DNA from: Herminiimonas fonticola
Lineage (GTDB): Bacteria > Pseudomonadota > Gammaproteobacteria > Burkholderiales > Burkholderiaceae_D
Length of the DNA stretch: 64,000 nt
Direction: 5' to 3'
Assembly: GCF_003293745.1 (NCBI RefSeq)
Contig: NZ_PTLZ01000005.1
Span: 124,001-188,000, forward strand
Part shown: piece by piece, positions 43,895 through 52,753 of the stretch
Position numbering within the stretch: the stretch's first letter is position 1
Layout: each line of letters opens with the position of its first letter
The notes under the pieces: generated by a model
Databases searched by the model: none
Told to the model about the DNA's origin: nothing
What the model saw: only the letters and a program-made list of their open reading frames with translations
Program-made: the position numbers and the translations under genes

Positions 43895-44851
43895 TTAACC
43901 CAACCACTTTGCAATCGATAGCAGCAGCACCAGCAGCATCCACAACAGCAAGGCGCGCCACACTAGGCCGACCGTACTTTGCAATGCGCGTCCGGTCGCT
44001 TCCTCGCCAACCGGCACTTCAGTTTCCAGATTGATGGAGTCCACTGTCGTCGCATCAAGCGGAACCACATCGGCGGCATTTTCAGCGGGAGCGCCCAAAC
44101 GTATACCCATCGCACCGCCACCTGCGGAAAGAATAATGCCGACCGCTTCATCCTGCCAACGCCCTGCAAAATTGCGCCATGCATAAATCGCATCTTCGAA
44201 ATTACCGACCACCGCAAAAGCAGCCGCAGTCAAACGAACCGGTATCCAGTCTATCCAGTAGAAAGCTTGTGCCGCGAACCGACCAAATTCTTCACGTTCG
44301 GCAGTCTTCGGCTCATTCCACACACGCGCCAGATATTCAGCCACACGGTACATGATGGCACCGACCGGACCCAATGGCGTCAGCAACCAGAAGAACACAC
44401 CGAACACATTTCTATGCGTGGTGATCAACGCCTTCTCAACTGCGAGGCGTGACACCTCACTGACATCCATACCTGCAGTATCGCGTTTGGTCCATTCGGC
44501 CAGCAAGGAACGGGCAGTCGCTTCGTCGCCGTTGTTCAATGCAATTTGAATCGAGGTAAAGAAATGACTGTAATGACGAAAGCCCATCGTCACATATACC
44601 ACCGCGACATTCACAATCAAGGCAGCGAGGGGACCGATCTTGACGCTAATCCAGTAGAACAAGGCAGTTGGCACAGTGAACGCGAGAATCATCAAGAACC
44701 AGGCAATCCGTCCATGCTGGACTTGTCCTGCGTTAAATGAGCCTTCCAGTTTTGTAGCAAGCGCCCGTGCACCTGCATACACCGGATTATCGGCGCGCAA
44801 AGGTTTTAATTGTTCAATCAGTAGCGCAAAGAGAATGGAGAAAAATGTCAT
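43895..44851 (-). CDS. CobD/CbiB family membrane protein
   Basis: A 318-residue multi-pass protein related to CobD/CbiB (FSILFALLIEQLKPL at the N-terminus; LAEWTKRDTAGMDVSEVSRLAVEKAL; FGVFFWLLTPLGPVGAIMYRVAEYLARVW; FYWIDWIPVRLTAAAFAVVGNFEDAIYAWR). Three to five membrane helices. True CbiB joins aminopropanol to the corrin ring, but no cobalamin genes lie here and this branch, common next to the NUDIX gene in betaproteobacteria, is not proved to do so; an AmpE-like signalling role is an alternative. Confidence 0.85.
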   Translation of the reverse strand: MTFFSILFALLIEQLKPLRADNPVYAGARALATKLEGSFNAGQVQHGRIAWFLMILAFTVPTALFYWISVKIGPLAALIVNVAVVYVTMGFRHYSHFFTSIQIALNNGDEATARSLLAEWTKRDTAGMDVSEVSRLAVEKALITTHRNVFGVFFWLLTPLGPVGAIMYRVAEYLARVWNEPKTAEREEFGRFAAQAFYWIDWIPVRLTAAAFAVVGNFEDAIYAWRNFAGRWQDEAVGIILSAGGGAMGIRLGAPAENAADVVPLDATTVDSINLETEVPVGEEATGRALQSTVGLVWRALLLWMLLVLLLSIAKWLG

Positions 44852-44953
44852 TAAGGCGCCTTATAAGTCAGACAAGCTATACGATAACGCAGCACTTGAT
44901 CAGAATCAAATAAACAGGTGCAAAGCAAGGGCTGAGAATGCACACTCTCGCAC

Positions 44954-45619
44954 CTATGCACGCAAGAAGTGGAAAAGATTACGCAGCATACCTGCGGTCG
45001 CACCCCAGATAAAGAAGCGTTCATACGGCATGACATAGAAAGTACGGTTACCGGTAATGAACTCTGCAGTACGACGCTGATGGTGCATGCCATTCATCAG
45101 GAAGGATAAAGGCACTTCGAAAATCTCTGCGACCTCGAACGGATCTGCACGCATCTCAAATGGTGGCTGCACAATTGCGACCACAGGAGTAACTCTGAAG
45201 CCGGTGCCGGTGTGATATTCAGGCAGCGTACCGATGACATCGATGTGCGACCGATCCAGACCGATTTCTTCTTCCGTTTCGCGCAAGGCTGTCGCTATCG
45301 GCGACGCATCGTATGCCTCCATCCGACCACCGGGAAAACTGATCTGCCCTGCGTGCGCAGTGAGATGAGCAGCGCGCTGCGTAAACAACAAGGTCGGACC
45401 ATCATCACGCAGCACGATGGGCAGCAAGACCGCCGCATCCGTCAACGGTCCAGTCATTGGTCTGACCAAGCGCTCTACCGTGATTTCTGGCGACCATGCA
45501 GGTGGATTGGAAAAACGGGCGCGCAAGGCATCCGCTCTCAATTGTTCCAGGGTGATTGCATCCTCACCTCCCAATGAATCAATAGGGAGTAATTCCGGAT
45601 CGAAATGCAGTGTGGCCAA
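44954..45619 (-). CDS. NUDIX hydrolase, CoA pyrophosphatase type
   Basis: A 221-residue NUDIX enzyme of the NudL/CoAse group. Core: VLLPIVLRDDGPTLLFTQRAAHLTAHAGQISFPGGRME, then ALRETEEEIGLDRSHIDVIG carrying the REU-xEE-xGU Nudix box that binds Mg. The HLTAHAGQISFPGGR stretch is the CoA-pyrophosphatase signature. It should cleave CoA or related diphosphates. It lies 103 bp upstream of the CobD-like gene on the same strand. Confidence 0.92.
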   Translation of the reverse strand: MATLHFDPELLPIDSLGGEDAITLEQLRADALRARFSNPPAWSPEITVERLVRPMTGPLTDAAVLLPIVLRDDGPTLLFTQRAAHLTAHAGQISFPGGRMEAYDASPIATALRETEEEIGLDRSHIDVIGTLPEYHTGTGFRVTPVVAIVQPPFEMRADPFEVAEIFEVPLSFLMNGMHHQRRTAEFITGNRTFYVMPYERFFIWGATAGMLRNLFHFLRA

Positions 45620-45850
45620 GTCGCGTTCCTACATGCAAGGAATATCAATTGCTCAATCTGTCTCGCACTACACCGTACGACTCACAAGGAATCCCACTGC
45701 ATGATGCGGAGGCGAATTGCGCACCGTAAAAAATCGCCGCACACTATGCATGCGGCCATCGCCATCATTTTGATTAATGTTAGTCGAAAATATTAACCCG
45801 GCGGCTATGCAAGCACCAGCATTTAACAATTGTGAATTGTGCCATCAAAA

Positions 45851-45880
45851 CAAAAAAGACACCCGAGGGTGTCTTTTTTG
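45851..45880. terminator. Terminator of the rpsP-rplS operon
   Basis: CAAAAAAGACACCC (45851-45864) pairs with GGGTGTCTTTTTTG (45867-45880). 14-bp stem with A/T runs, 38 bases past the rplS stop. Confidence 0.9.
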
Positions 45881-45917
45881 TTGATACCGAATGACTGTCT
45901 GGACGAATCCAGTGCAA

Positions 45918-46304
45918 TTATTCTGCCGCAGCTTTTGAAGCAACGCGACGATTCGGCAATTTTTCTTTGATACGTGCCGATTTGCCCGAACGTTCGCGCA
46001 AGTAGTACAACTTGGCACGACGTACGTCACCGCGACGTTTCACTTCGATCGAAGCGATCAGTGGCGAGTACAGTTGGAATGTACGTTCCACGCCTTCACC
46101 CGACGAGATCTTACGAACGATGAAGTTCGAGTTCAAGCCACGGTTACGACGGGAGATGACAACGCCTTCGTAAGCCTGGGCGCGCTTGCGCGTACCTTCG
46201 ACTACGTTGACGTTAACGATCACTGTATCGCCAGGAGCGAAGTCAGGGATGTTCTTTGCCAGGCGAGCAATTTCTTCTTGCTCTAATGTTTGGATAAGAT
46301 CCAT
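45918..46304 (-). CDS. rplS: 50S ribosomal protein L19
   Basis: A 128-residue L19 ([77 protein letters not shown]). It bridges the subunit interface. It is somewhat longer than the 115 residues of E. coli because of an Ala/Lys-rich tail. GGAG lies 9 bases before the ATG at 46304; a longer frame to 46325 is not needed. Last gene of the rpsP-rimM-trmD-rplS operon. Confidence 0.97.
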   Translation of the reverse strand: MDLIQTLEQEEIARLAKNIPDFAPGDTVIVNVNVVEGTRKRAQAYEGVVISRRNRGLNSNFIVRKISSGEGVERTFQLYSPLIASIEVKRRGDVRRAKLYYLRERSGKSARIKEKLPNRRVASKAAAE

Positions 46305-46437
46305 TTTTATTACTCCAATAACCATCTTGCCGGCGCGAGGTGTTTCTAATATGCCCGGTAGAGGATGGGGTTACACATTGCAGGAACATGCTGCTTTCCC
46401 GCTCGATACTACAAACTACTGAACAACTTATTCGGTA

Positions 46438-47184
46438 TTACATGCTGCTTAAAAACTTTTCATCGGCTCGCGTCAGCAAACCTGCTGCACGTGCCTTGAT
46501 AATCATGTCGGGGCGTTTCTTCGCGGTTGCTTCCAGCGCGCGTTCACGTCGCCACTTTTCAATCTCGACATGATGGCCGCCCATCAATACTGCCGGCACT
46601 GCTGCACCTTCATATATTTCAGGTCGCGTGTAGTGCGGACAATCGAGCAAACCATTTACAAAACTGTCTTCAACTGCAGAAGCATCATCGTGCAAGACGC
46701 CGGGCAACTGCCGTATCACTGCATCCATCAAAGCCATCGCCGGCAACTCACCGCCTGACAGCACGAAATCGCCTAGGCTGATTTCTTCATCGACACATGC
46801 ATCCAGAAAACGCTGATCGACTGCTTCGTAACGACCGCACAGCAAAACCAGACCTGGTTCAGCCGTCAACTGCATCACACGTTCGTGGGTCAATGCCTTG
46901 CCTTGCGGAGAAAGGTAAATCACACGAGGTGCAGGTAATTCTGCAGCGATCTGTCGTTTCTTTGCTTCCAGCACTGCTGCTTGCAGCGGCTTGACCATCA
47001 TCACCATGCCGGGACCGCCACCATAAGGCCGGTCATCGACGGTGCGATGCTTGTCGCTGGTGAAATCACGCGGATTCCAAAGCGCCAATTCGCATTTCTT
47101 TTGTTCGAAAGCACGTCGCGTAATACCCGACTGCGTAATCGCGGTGAACATTTCCGGGAACAGCGTGACGACATCAAATTGCAT
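46438..47184 (-). CDS. trmD: tRNA (guanine37-N1)-methyltransferase
   Basis: A 248-residue SPOUT-class enzyme that methylates G37 of tRNAs to keep the reading frame. Signatures: [87 protein letters not shown] (knot) and [17 protein letters not shown] lies 8 bases before the ATG at 47184. Third gene in the ribosomal operon; 133 bp separate it from rplS. Confidence 0.97.
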   Translation of the reverse strand: MQFDVVTLFPEMFTAITQSGITRRAFEQKKCELALWNPRDFTSDKHRTVDDRPYGGGPGMVMMVKPLQAAVLEAKKRQIAAELPAPRVIYLSPQGKALTHERVMQLTAEPGLVLLCGRYEAVDQRFLDACVDEEISLGDFVLSGGELPAMALMDAVIRQLPGVLHDDASAVEDSFVNGLLDCPHYTRPEIYEGAAVPAVLMGGHHVEIEKWRRERALEATAKKRPDMIIKARAAGLLTRADEKFLSSM

Positions 47185-47210
47185 CTCGCCCACTCCTCAA
47201 AACGAACTGA

Positions 47211-47744
47211 CTAATAGTCGAGTCCCCAGTCCACCGTAATTTTTTTTGCTGTTCGATCAACCGTAATGACAAACTGCTCGACAAACGGGATCAGCAATTC
47301 TTGCGCTGCCTTAGGGTCAGGCTCTGCAACTTGAGGTACCGCGACACGCAAAATAGGATGCGCGCCATTGTCCATCATGTCGCTGACTTTACCCAGATGC
47401 ACGCCCTGCAGATTCTCGACTTCCAGGCCGATCAGATCGACCCAGTAAAATTCGTTGTCGGACAGCGCCGGGAAATGACTGCGCGGGATTTGCACGGTTG
47501 CACCTTTCAGCGCCTCCGCAGCATCTCGCCCTGCCACACCCATCAACTGTGCGACCACATCGCCGGAATGAATCTTGGTTTGCATCATCGCCACGTCACG
47601 GAATTCTGGCTTATCCAGCCACCATGTCTTGGCATTCAACAACGCATCCGCATCGGCTGAATAGGGTCTGACCCGCACCCAGCCATTCAATCCATATGCA
47701 CCGGAGATGTAACCAACCAGCACCAAATCCTCAGGAATTTTCAT
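47211..47744 (-). CDS. rimM: 16S rRNA processing protein RimM
   Basis: A 177-residue RimM, which helps mature the 30S head near S19. Signatures: LVLVGYISGAYGLNGWVRVRPYS at the N-terminus, AALKGATVQIPRSHFPAL-type, FYWVDLIGLEVENLQGVHLGKVSDMMDNGAHPILRV (key words YWVDLIGLEV) and LLIPFVEQFVITVDRTAKKITVDW. Start is taken as the ATG at 47744; an in-frame TTG at 47768, four bases from the rpsP stop, is possible. Second gene of the operon. Confidence 0.95.
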   Translation of the reverse strand: MKIPEDLVLVGYISGAYGLNGWVRVRPYSADADALLNAKTWWLDKPEFRDVAMMQTKIHSGDVVAQLMGVAGRDAAEALKGATVQIPRSHFPALSDNEFYWVDLIGLEVENLQGVHLGKVSDMMDNGAHPILRVAVPQVAEPDPKAAQELLIPFVEQFVITVDRTAKKITVDWGLDY

Positions 47745-47771
47745 TCCCGATGCCGTTTGATTCGACAAAAC

Positions 47772-48023
47772 TTAAGCTGCTGCTTTGCCGGCTTGAGCGA
47801 CCAAACGAGCAACTGTCGGCGACAATTGTGCGCCTACGCCTTGCCAGTACGACAAACGGTCTTGAGCGATACGAATGCTTTCTTCAGCGCCGGATGCAAC
47901 CGGGTTGTAGAAACCGATACGTTCGATGAAACGACCGTCGCGACGATTGCGCGAATCAGTAGCAACAATATTGTAAAAAGGGCGCTTTTTTGCACCACCA
48001 CGAGCTAAACGAATGACGACCAT
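47772..48023 (-). CDS. rpsP: 30S ribosomal protein S16
   Basis: An 83-residue S16 ([60 protein letters not shown]). Usual length and motifs for the family. First gene of rpsP-rimM-trmD-rplS, with a good promoter about 45 bp upstream. Confidence 0.98.
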   Translation of the reverse strand: MVVIRLARGGAKKRPFYNIVATDSRNRRDGRFIERIGFYNPVASGAEESIRIAQDRLSYWQGVGAQLSPTVARLVAQAGKAAA

Positions 48024-48063
48024 AATATTTCCAAAAAGTGTCTGAACACGGAAAAAGCCGCAA

Positions 48064-48093
48064 ATTATAGCCCAAGTAGCGAAGCAACCGCAA
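48064..48093 (-). promoter_or_regulatory. Promoter of the rpsP operon
   Basis: On the minus strand TTGCGG (48093-48088), 18-bp spacer, TATAAT (48069-48064). Strong vegetative promoter about 40 bp before rpsP. Confidence 0.7.
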
Positions 48094-48237
48094 CCTCATT
48101 CACACCATTTACGCGGTCGGCGTGGCGAATCAGGGAATATTCATTGCCGAACATCAGCAAACACGGACTGTGCGCAATGCATCTGCCTTTACAATGCCCG
48201 ACGGAATGCAATCATTCCGGCCACTTTCGGCAAAATC

Positions 48238-48687
48238 ATGTCTCTTTATCAGCGATCAAAATCATCCATGGCCATTAGCCACAAGAATAAGACACTCGGC
48301 ACCCTGCTCGCAACCCTGTTTGGCGGCTTGGGCGCGCACCGGTTTTATCTTTACGGCAAGAAAGATTACTGGGGCTGGCTATCAGTACTGGCTTTCATAT
48401 TGCTTTCTTTTGCAATCATCATTCGCTTGCCGCAGGCCCTTTTCATTACTTTTTTGATATTAGCTATCATCTCGTTTTTTGCCGGCTTGATAGGCGCGCT
48501 GGTAATCGGCCTTACCCCCGATGAAAAATGGGGCGCGCAATTCAATACCCATTCCGGCCGCAGCTCGGATTCCGGCTGGACCGTGATTTTGCTGGTTATT
48601 ATCACTTTTGCACTTGGCTCAACGGCCTTGATCGCGACGATCGCACGCGGCTTCGATTTATACCTGACCGGTGGCGCGTTCGGCTAA
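48238..48687 (+). CDS. TM2 domain-containing membrane protein
   Basis: A 149-residue membrane protein. The TM2 signature is clear: KNKTLGTLLATLFGGLGAHRFYLYGKKDYWGWLSVLAF (key words GGLGAHRFYLYGK). About four helices in total, the last near the C-terminus (VILLVIITFALGSTALIATI). Family function unknown. The ATG at 48238 is used; MAISHKN at 48268 is an equally plausible start since neither has a clear ribosome site. Divergent from rpsP. Confidence 0.85.
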   Translation: MSLYQRSKSSMAISHKNKTLGTLLATLFGGLGAHRFYLYGKKDYWGWLSVLAFILLSFAIIIRLPQALFITFLILAIISFFAGLIGALVIGLTPDEKWGAQFNTHSGRSSDSGWTVILLVIITFALGSTALIATIARGFDLYLTGGAFG

Positions 48688-48754
48688 AACCCTTACGCAG
48701 TATGGGATGCAAGCTGCAAGGCGTTCCCCATGCCAGTGCGAAATACTGCATTGA

Positions 48755-48771
48755 TGCGCAACAGAAGTGCA
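48755..48771 (+). promoter_or_regulatory. NtrC-like activator site upstream of amtB
   Basis: TGCGCAACAGAAGTGCA; on the other strand TGCAC-N7-GCGCA, one base off the palindromic NtrC consensus half-sites. It is centred about 100 bp before the expected start of the sigma-54 promoter, the usual place for an enhancer site. Confidence 0.4.
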
Positions 48772-48835
48772 ATGAAGCAAGGTTTCCTGCGCGCAAAATC
48801 CTTCCGCTCTCTCCCAGTTGATTTGATTGTCTGCA

Positions 48836-48850
48836 TGGCACGCATAGTGC
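48836..48850 (+). promoter_or_regulatory. Sigma-54 promoter of amtB
   Basis: TGGCACGCATAGTGC has the GG (-24) and GC (-12) elements at exact spacing and only one mismatch (GTGC for TTGC) to the consensus TGGCACG-N4-TTGC. It lies 64 bp before the amtB ATG. Confidence 0.65.
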
Positions 48851-48914
48851 TTTTACAGGACATATGCTCTTGACGTCGTCAGGGCGATCAATTCAAGTCT
48901 ATGAGGGAGTTTCA

Positions 48915-50390
48915 ATGGCCATACGCTCTACGTCTGCTTCGATGGCAATCGCTGTCCTGGCTTTAGGCTGGTGTCTGAATATCGCCTCTGCGCAACCGGC
49001 CCCACCGGAAACCGTGCTGCCTGCCGCTAGCAGTGAAGCTACCGCTCCGGATGCTCCAGCGCCCGCGCTCACCATGCCGGCGCCGATGATCGTCGAGCCA
49101 GCCTCTGCAAACACGACGGCAGCGCCGGAACCAGTAGTAGAAGCGCCACTGACCAAACCCACCCTGGTCGATGCCTCGAAAATCAATTCCGGCGACACCG
49201 CCTGGTTATTGGCATCCACTGCGCTGGTACTGTTCATGACAATTCCCGGCCTGGCCCTGTTTTACGCCGGCATGGTGCGCAAGAAAAACGTGCTGACAAC
49301 GATGGCACACAGCTTTGCCGTGACCTGTCTGGTCACCATCATTTGGGTCGTCATAGGCTACAGCCTGGCGTTCACACCCAACTCCCCGTACATCGGCGGA
49401 CTGGATCGCGTCCTGTTAAACGGCATGGACTTCTTCAAGGAAACCGGCAAGCTGACCGTCAGCGAAATTGCACCGACAATTCCGGAAAGCGTCTTCGTCA
49501 TGTTCCAGATGACTTTCGCGATCATCACACCGGCGCTGATTACCGGCGCATTTGCCGAACGCATGAAATTTTCTGCACTGTTGATGTTCATCACACTGTG
49601 GTCCATTTTTGTTTATTCGCCCGTTGCGCATTGGGTATGGGAACCGAGCGGCTGGTTGGCAGCACGCGGCGTTCTGGATTTTGCCGGCGGTACGGTTGTG
49701 CATATCAATGCCGGCGTATCCGGTCTGGTGGCAGCCATCATCATCGGGCCGCGCCTGGGCTTCGGCAAAGAACCTATGCCACCGCATAATCTGGTGCTGA
49801 CTGTGATTGGTGCATCGATGCTGTGGGTAGGCTGGTTCGGCTTTAACGCCGGCTCGGCAGTGGCGGCAGACGGCCGCGCTGGCATGGCGATGCTGGTTAC
49901 GCAACTTGCAACTGCAGTCGGCGCATTGTCATGGATGTTCATTGAATGGGCGCGTCGCGGCAAACCTTCTGTCCTCGGCCTTGTTTCCGGCGCAGTTTCC
50001 GGCTTGGTTGCAATTACACCGGCATCCGGCTTTGTCGGCGTCACTGGCGCTTTGGTCATAGGTGCAGCCGCCGGCCTCGCCTGCTACTGGGGCGCAACTG
50101 CACTCAAATCCAGACTCGGCTATGACGACTCGCTCGACGTCTTTGGTGTTCATGCGATAGGCGGTATCGTCGGTGCTTTGTTGACCGGCGTGTTTGCAGT
50201 GAAGAGCATAGGCGGTGTGGAGAGCAGCTTCGGCAATCAGGCTTTCGGCGTGATCGTAACCGTCGTCTTCTCGGCTGTCATGACCGCGATCATTCTGGGC
50301 ATCGTCAATGCCTTGGTCGGCTTGCGCGTCAGCGAAGAATCCGAACGTGAAGGCCTCGATCTTGAGCAACATGGTGAGCACGTACTATGA
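48915..50390 (+). CDS. amtB: Ammonium transporter AmtB
   Basis: A 491-residue Amt channel. A signal peptide (MAIAVLALGWCLNIASAQ) is followed by a Pro/Ala-rich linker of about 70 residues, then eleven helices: LFYAGMVRKKNVLTTMAHSF, AFITGAFAERMKFSALLMF-type, FAGGTVVHINAGVSGLVAA and VFGVHAIGGIVGALLTGVFA, with the twin pore histidines in HINAG and VHAIGG. GGGAG precedes the ATG at 48915. A sigma-54 promoter upstream points to nitrogen control by NtrC. No glnK is adjacent; instead a small unknown gene overlaps its end (ATGA). Confidence 0.96.
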   Translation: MAIRSTSASMAIAVLALGWCLNIASAQPAPPETVLPAASSEATAPDAPAPALTMPAPMIVEPASANTTAAPEPVVEAPLTKPTLVDASKINSGDTAWLLASTALVLFMTIPGLALFYAGMVRKKNVLTTMAHSFAVTCLVTIIWVVIGYSLAFTPNSPYIGGLDRVLLNGMDFFKETGKLTVSEIAPTIPESVFVMFQMTFAIITPALITGAFAERMKFSALLMFITLWSIFVYSPVAHWVWEPSGWLAARGVLDFAGGTVVHINAGVSGLVAAIIIGPRLGFGKEPMPPHNLVLTVIGASMLWVGWFGFNAGSAVAADGRAGMAMLVTQLATAVGALSWMFIEWARRGKPSVLGLVSGAVSGLVAITPASGFVGVTGALVIGAAAGLACYWGATALKSRLGYDDSLDVFGVHAIGGIVGALLTGVFAVKSIGGVESSFGNQAFGVIVTVVFSAVMTAIILGIVNALVGLRVSEESEREGLDLEQHGEHVL

Positions 50391-50764
50391 GTGATGAACA
50401 CCACACGCGTGCAGCGCTGGAAAATCAGGCCTTTGCCCTGATGGGCCGGCTGCACGTCACCTTGCGCCGGCAAACAGGCCGGGTCACCGATATCGAGTAC
50501 ATGCGTATCGACCCGGCCTATTGTCGTTATTTATTGAAAATGGCGTCGCTGTCGCCGATAGAAGACTTGCAGGAATTAAGCATTAAGCTGCATGAAATCT
50601 TCTTTGGTGCCGAGGGCTTGTTCGTGGTTGCAGAACCCAAACCGCCTTTGATTGATCGCTTCAAGGAACACGCACCTGCACCGCCACCTCCGGCGGCTAC
50701 ACCCTCGGCATCGACCGATAACGGCGATCCGGTGGATCGCGGTTACATCGGTCGTTTGCGCTAA
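50387..50764 (+). CDS. Conserved hypothetical protein coupled to amtB
   Basis: A 125-residue soluble protein. The first ~85 residues look folded and helical (RAALENQAFALMGRLHVTLRR, DIEYMRIDPAYCRYLLKMA, LSPIEDLQELSIKLHEIFFG); the last ~35 form a Pro/Ala-rich linker ending in DRGYIGRLR. No signal peptide. No family recognised. Its ATG overlaps the amtB stop, so it is translated with the transporter and should share its nitrogen control. It may be a partner of AmtB, but it does not resemble GlnK. Confidence 0.8.
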   Translation: MSDEHHTRAALENQAFALMGRLHVTLRRQTGRVTDIEYMRIDPAYCRYLLKMASLSPIEDLQELSIKLHEIFFGAEGLFVVAEPKPPLIDRFKEHAPAPPPPAATPSASTDNGDPVDRGYIGRLR

Positions 50765-50822
50765 CAGCATTCTTCACACGCAGTTTTGTCGGGCGGCTCG
50801 CAGGCGTCCGATAGCAAGTGCT

Positions 50823-52613
50823 TCAGAACTGATCTTCATCCAGCGCCAGTACGCCGCTGCTACCGTCCACAATCGCACTGCGATATCCGCCCGCCTGCGA
50901 CAAATAATGATCGGCAAAAAATCGCGCAGTCGCTATCTTTGCTGAATAAAACTTAGTGTCACCGTCTTTCGCATCCAGCTTTTGTTGAGCAACCAATGCC
51001 GCGCGCGCCATTTGCCAGCCGCCGAGGACGATGCCGGCCAGTTTCAAATACGGCACACTGCCGGCAAACACACCTTTGATATCGGATTGAATATTCGCCA
51101 CGACGTAGGCAATCACTTCATCGAGTGCAATAGCAGCGACTGCCAGATGTTTGCCTATCGCCTGCAAATCGGCAGATGAAGAAGCCGCCAGTTCGCTTGC
51201 CGTTTTACGTACGCGAGCGATGATGTCGCGCGCGACCGCACCGCCATCGCGTACTGTTTTGCGTCCGACCAGATCGTTGGCCTGAATCGCAGTCGTACCT
51301 TCATATATCGTCAGGATGCGGGCGTCGCGATAATATTGCGCCGCACCGGTTTCTTCTATGAAGCCCATGCCACCGTGTATCTGCAAACCGGTAGAGGCGA
51401 CATCGATAGACATCTCGGTAGACCAGCCTTTGATGATAGGCACCAGGAATTCATAGAAAGCCTGATTGCTGCTGCGTACCTTTTCATCAGTGTGATGATG
51501 CGCAATATCAAAGGCTGCTGCGCCTACATACGCCAACGCACGCGCCGCTTCGATCTGCGCGCGCATGGACATCAGCATGCGCCGCACATCCGGTTGATGA
51601 ATAATCGACACAGCGGTCGCTGAACCTTCCAGGTCTTTCGACTGCACGCGATCTTTTGCATACGCGACAGCTTTTTGATATGCGCGTTCTGCCACTGCGA
51701 TACCTTGCATGCCAACCGCAAAGCGCGCCGCGTTCATCATGATGAACATGGTTTCCAGGCCACGATTTTCCTGGCCGATCAAGGTACCGATCGCGCCGCC
51801 GTGATCGCCGAACTGCAGCACAGCGGTTGGACTCGCCTTGATGCCCAGCTTGTGTTCTATCGATACGCAAAACGCATCATTGCGTTCGCCCAGCGAGCCA
51901 TCTGCATTCACCAAAAATTTAGGCACAACAAATAGCGAAATCCCCTTCACACCTTCCGGTGCATCAGGCGTGCGTGCCAGCACGAGGTGGATGATGTTCT
52001 CCGCCATATCGTGTTCGCCGTAGGTAATGAAAATCTTGGTGCCGGATATTTTGTAGGTGCCATCGCCCTGCGGAATCGCACGCGAACGCACCATCGCCAG
52101 ATCGGAGCCCGCTTGCGGCTCGGTCAGGTTCATCGTGCCTGTCCATTTTCCGGAAATAAAATTCGGCAGGAATTTTTCTTTTTGCTCGTCCGAGCCTGCC
52201 GTCATCAATGCTTCGATCGCGCCATCAGTCAGCAAGGGACACAGCGCGAAAGACAGATTGGCCGCATTCAGCATTTCCATGCACGGCGTTGCCACCAGTT
52301 TCGGCAAACCCTGGCCGCCAAAATTGACCGGATGTTGCACGCCCTGCCAGCCAGCATCGCCGTATGCCTTGAATGCTTCCTTGAAACCGGGAGTGGTCGT
52401 GACCTTGCCGTCTTTCCACGCGCTCGGATGTTGATCGCCCGCCTGGTTGAGCGGCGCGATGACTTCGCTGCAAAAGCGTGCATTTTCTTCCAGCACCGCT
52501 TCTACCGTTTCCGGCGTGGCATCTTCACAGCCAGGCAAGGCATTGACGGCCGCCAGATCGGCCAACTCGTTCATTACGAACAGCATGTCTTTTAACGGCG
52601 CAACGTAGCTCAT
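50823..52613 (-). CDS. Acyl-CoA dehydrogenase, large form with C-terminal domain
   Basis: A 596-residue flavoprotein of the long ACAD class (DmdC-like / 3-methylmercaptopropionyl-CoA dehydrogenase type). An N-terminal extension YVAPLKDMLFVMNEL marks the class; FAD/substrate motifs include GTMNLTEPQAGSDLAMVRSRA, KIFITYGEH and the catalytic Glu in RILTIYEGTTAIQANDLVG; the extra C-terminal domain runs from about 470. It oxidises an acyl-CoA and passes electrons to ETF, encoded next to it (etfB-etfA). AGGAG precedes the ATG, and a large inverted repeat lies just upstream. Confidence 0.94.
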   Translation of the reverse strand: MSYVAPLKDMLFVMNELADLAAVNALPGCEDATPETVEAVLEENARFCSEVIAPLNQAGDQHPSAWKDGKVTTTPGFKEAFKAYGDAGWQGVQHPVNFGGQGLPKLVATPCMEMLNAANLSFALCPLLTDGAIEALMTAGSDEQKEKFLPNFISGKWTGTMNLTEPQAGSDLAMVRSRAIPQGDGTYKISGTKIFITYGEHDMAENIIHLVLARTPDAPEGVKGISLFVVPKFLVNADGSLGERNDAFCVSIEHKLGIKASPTAVLQFGDHGGAIGTLIGQENRGLETMFIMMNAARFAVGMQGIAVAERAYQKAVAYAKDRVQSKDLEGSATAVSIIHQPDVRRMLMSMRAQIEAARALAYVGAAAFDIAHHHTDEKVRSSNQAFYEFLVPIIKGWSTEMSIDVASTGLQIHGGMGFIEETGAAQYYRDARILTIYEGTTAIQANDLVGRKTVRDGGAVARDIIARVRKTASELAASSSADLQAIGKHLAVAAIALDEVIAYVVANIQSDIKGVFAGSVPYLKLAGIVLGGWQMARAALVAQQKLDAKDGDTKFYSAKIATARFFADHYLSQAGGYRSAIVDGSSGVLALDEDQF

Positions 52614-52632
52614 GCAAAGCTCCTAAAGAAAA

Positions 52633-52710
52633 TGGGCAGGACGTTCAGTAAATTGCAGTGTGCCAGAAAAAATCCCGAACACACCACAACCCGCTTTCAC
52701 GTCCTGCCCA
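52633..52710 (-). promoter_or_regulatory. Long-range inverted repeat in the leader of the acyl-CoA dehydrogenase gene
   Basis: TGGGCAGGACGT (52633-52644) and ACGTCCTGCCCA (52699-52710) are perfect 12-bp complements, 54 nt apart. In the transcribed (minus) direction the second arm is followed by TTTTCTTT and then the ribosome site AGGAG. It may be a terminator/attenuator between etfA and the dehydrogenase, or a pair of operator half-sites. Confidence 0.55.
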
Positions 52711-52753
52711 CTTCTTGCCCAAACAGCTTACCGCCGTCTGGAGATGTTTCTTT

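Noticed and set aside
43895-44851. Cobalamin biosynthesis locus
   Set aside because: Only the CobD/CbiB-like gene is present; no other corrin gene or B12 riboswitch, so pathway membership is not supported.
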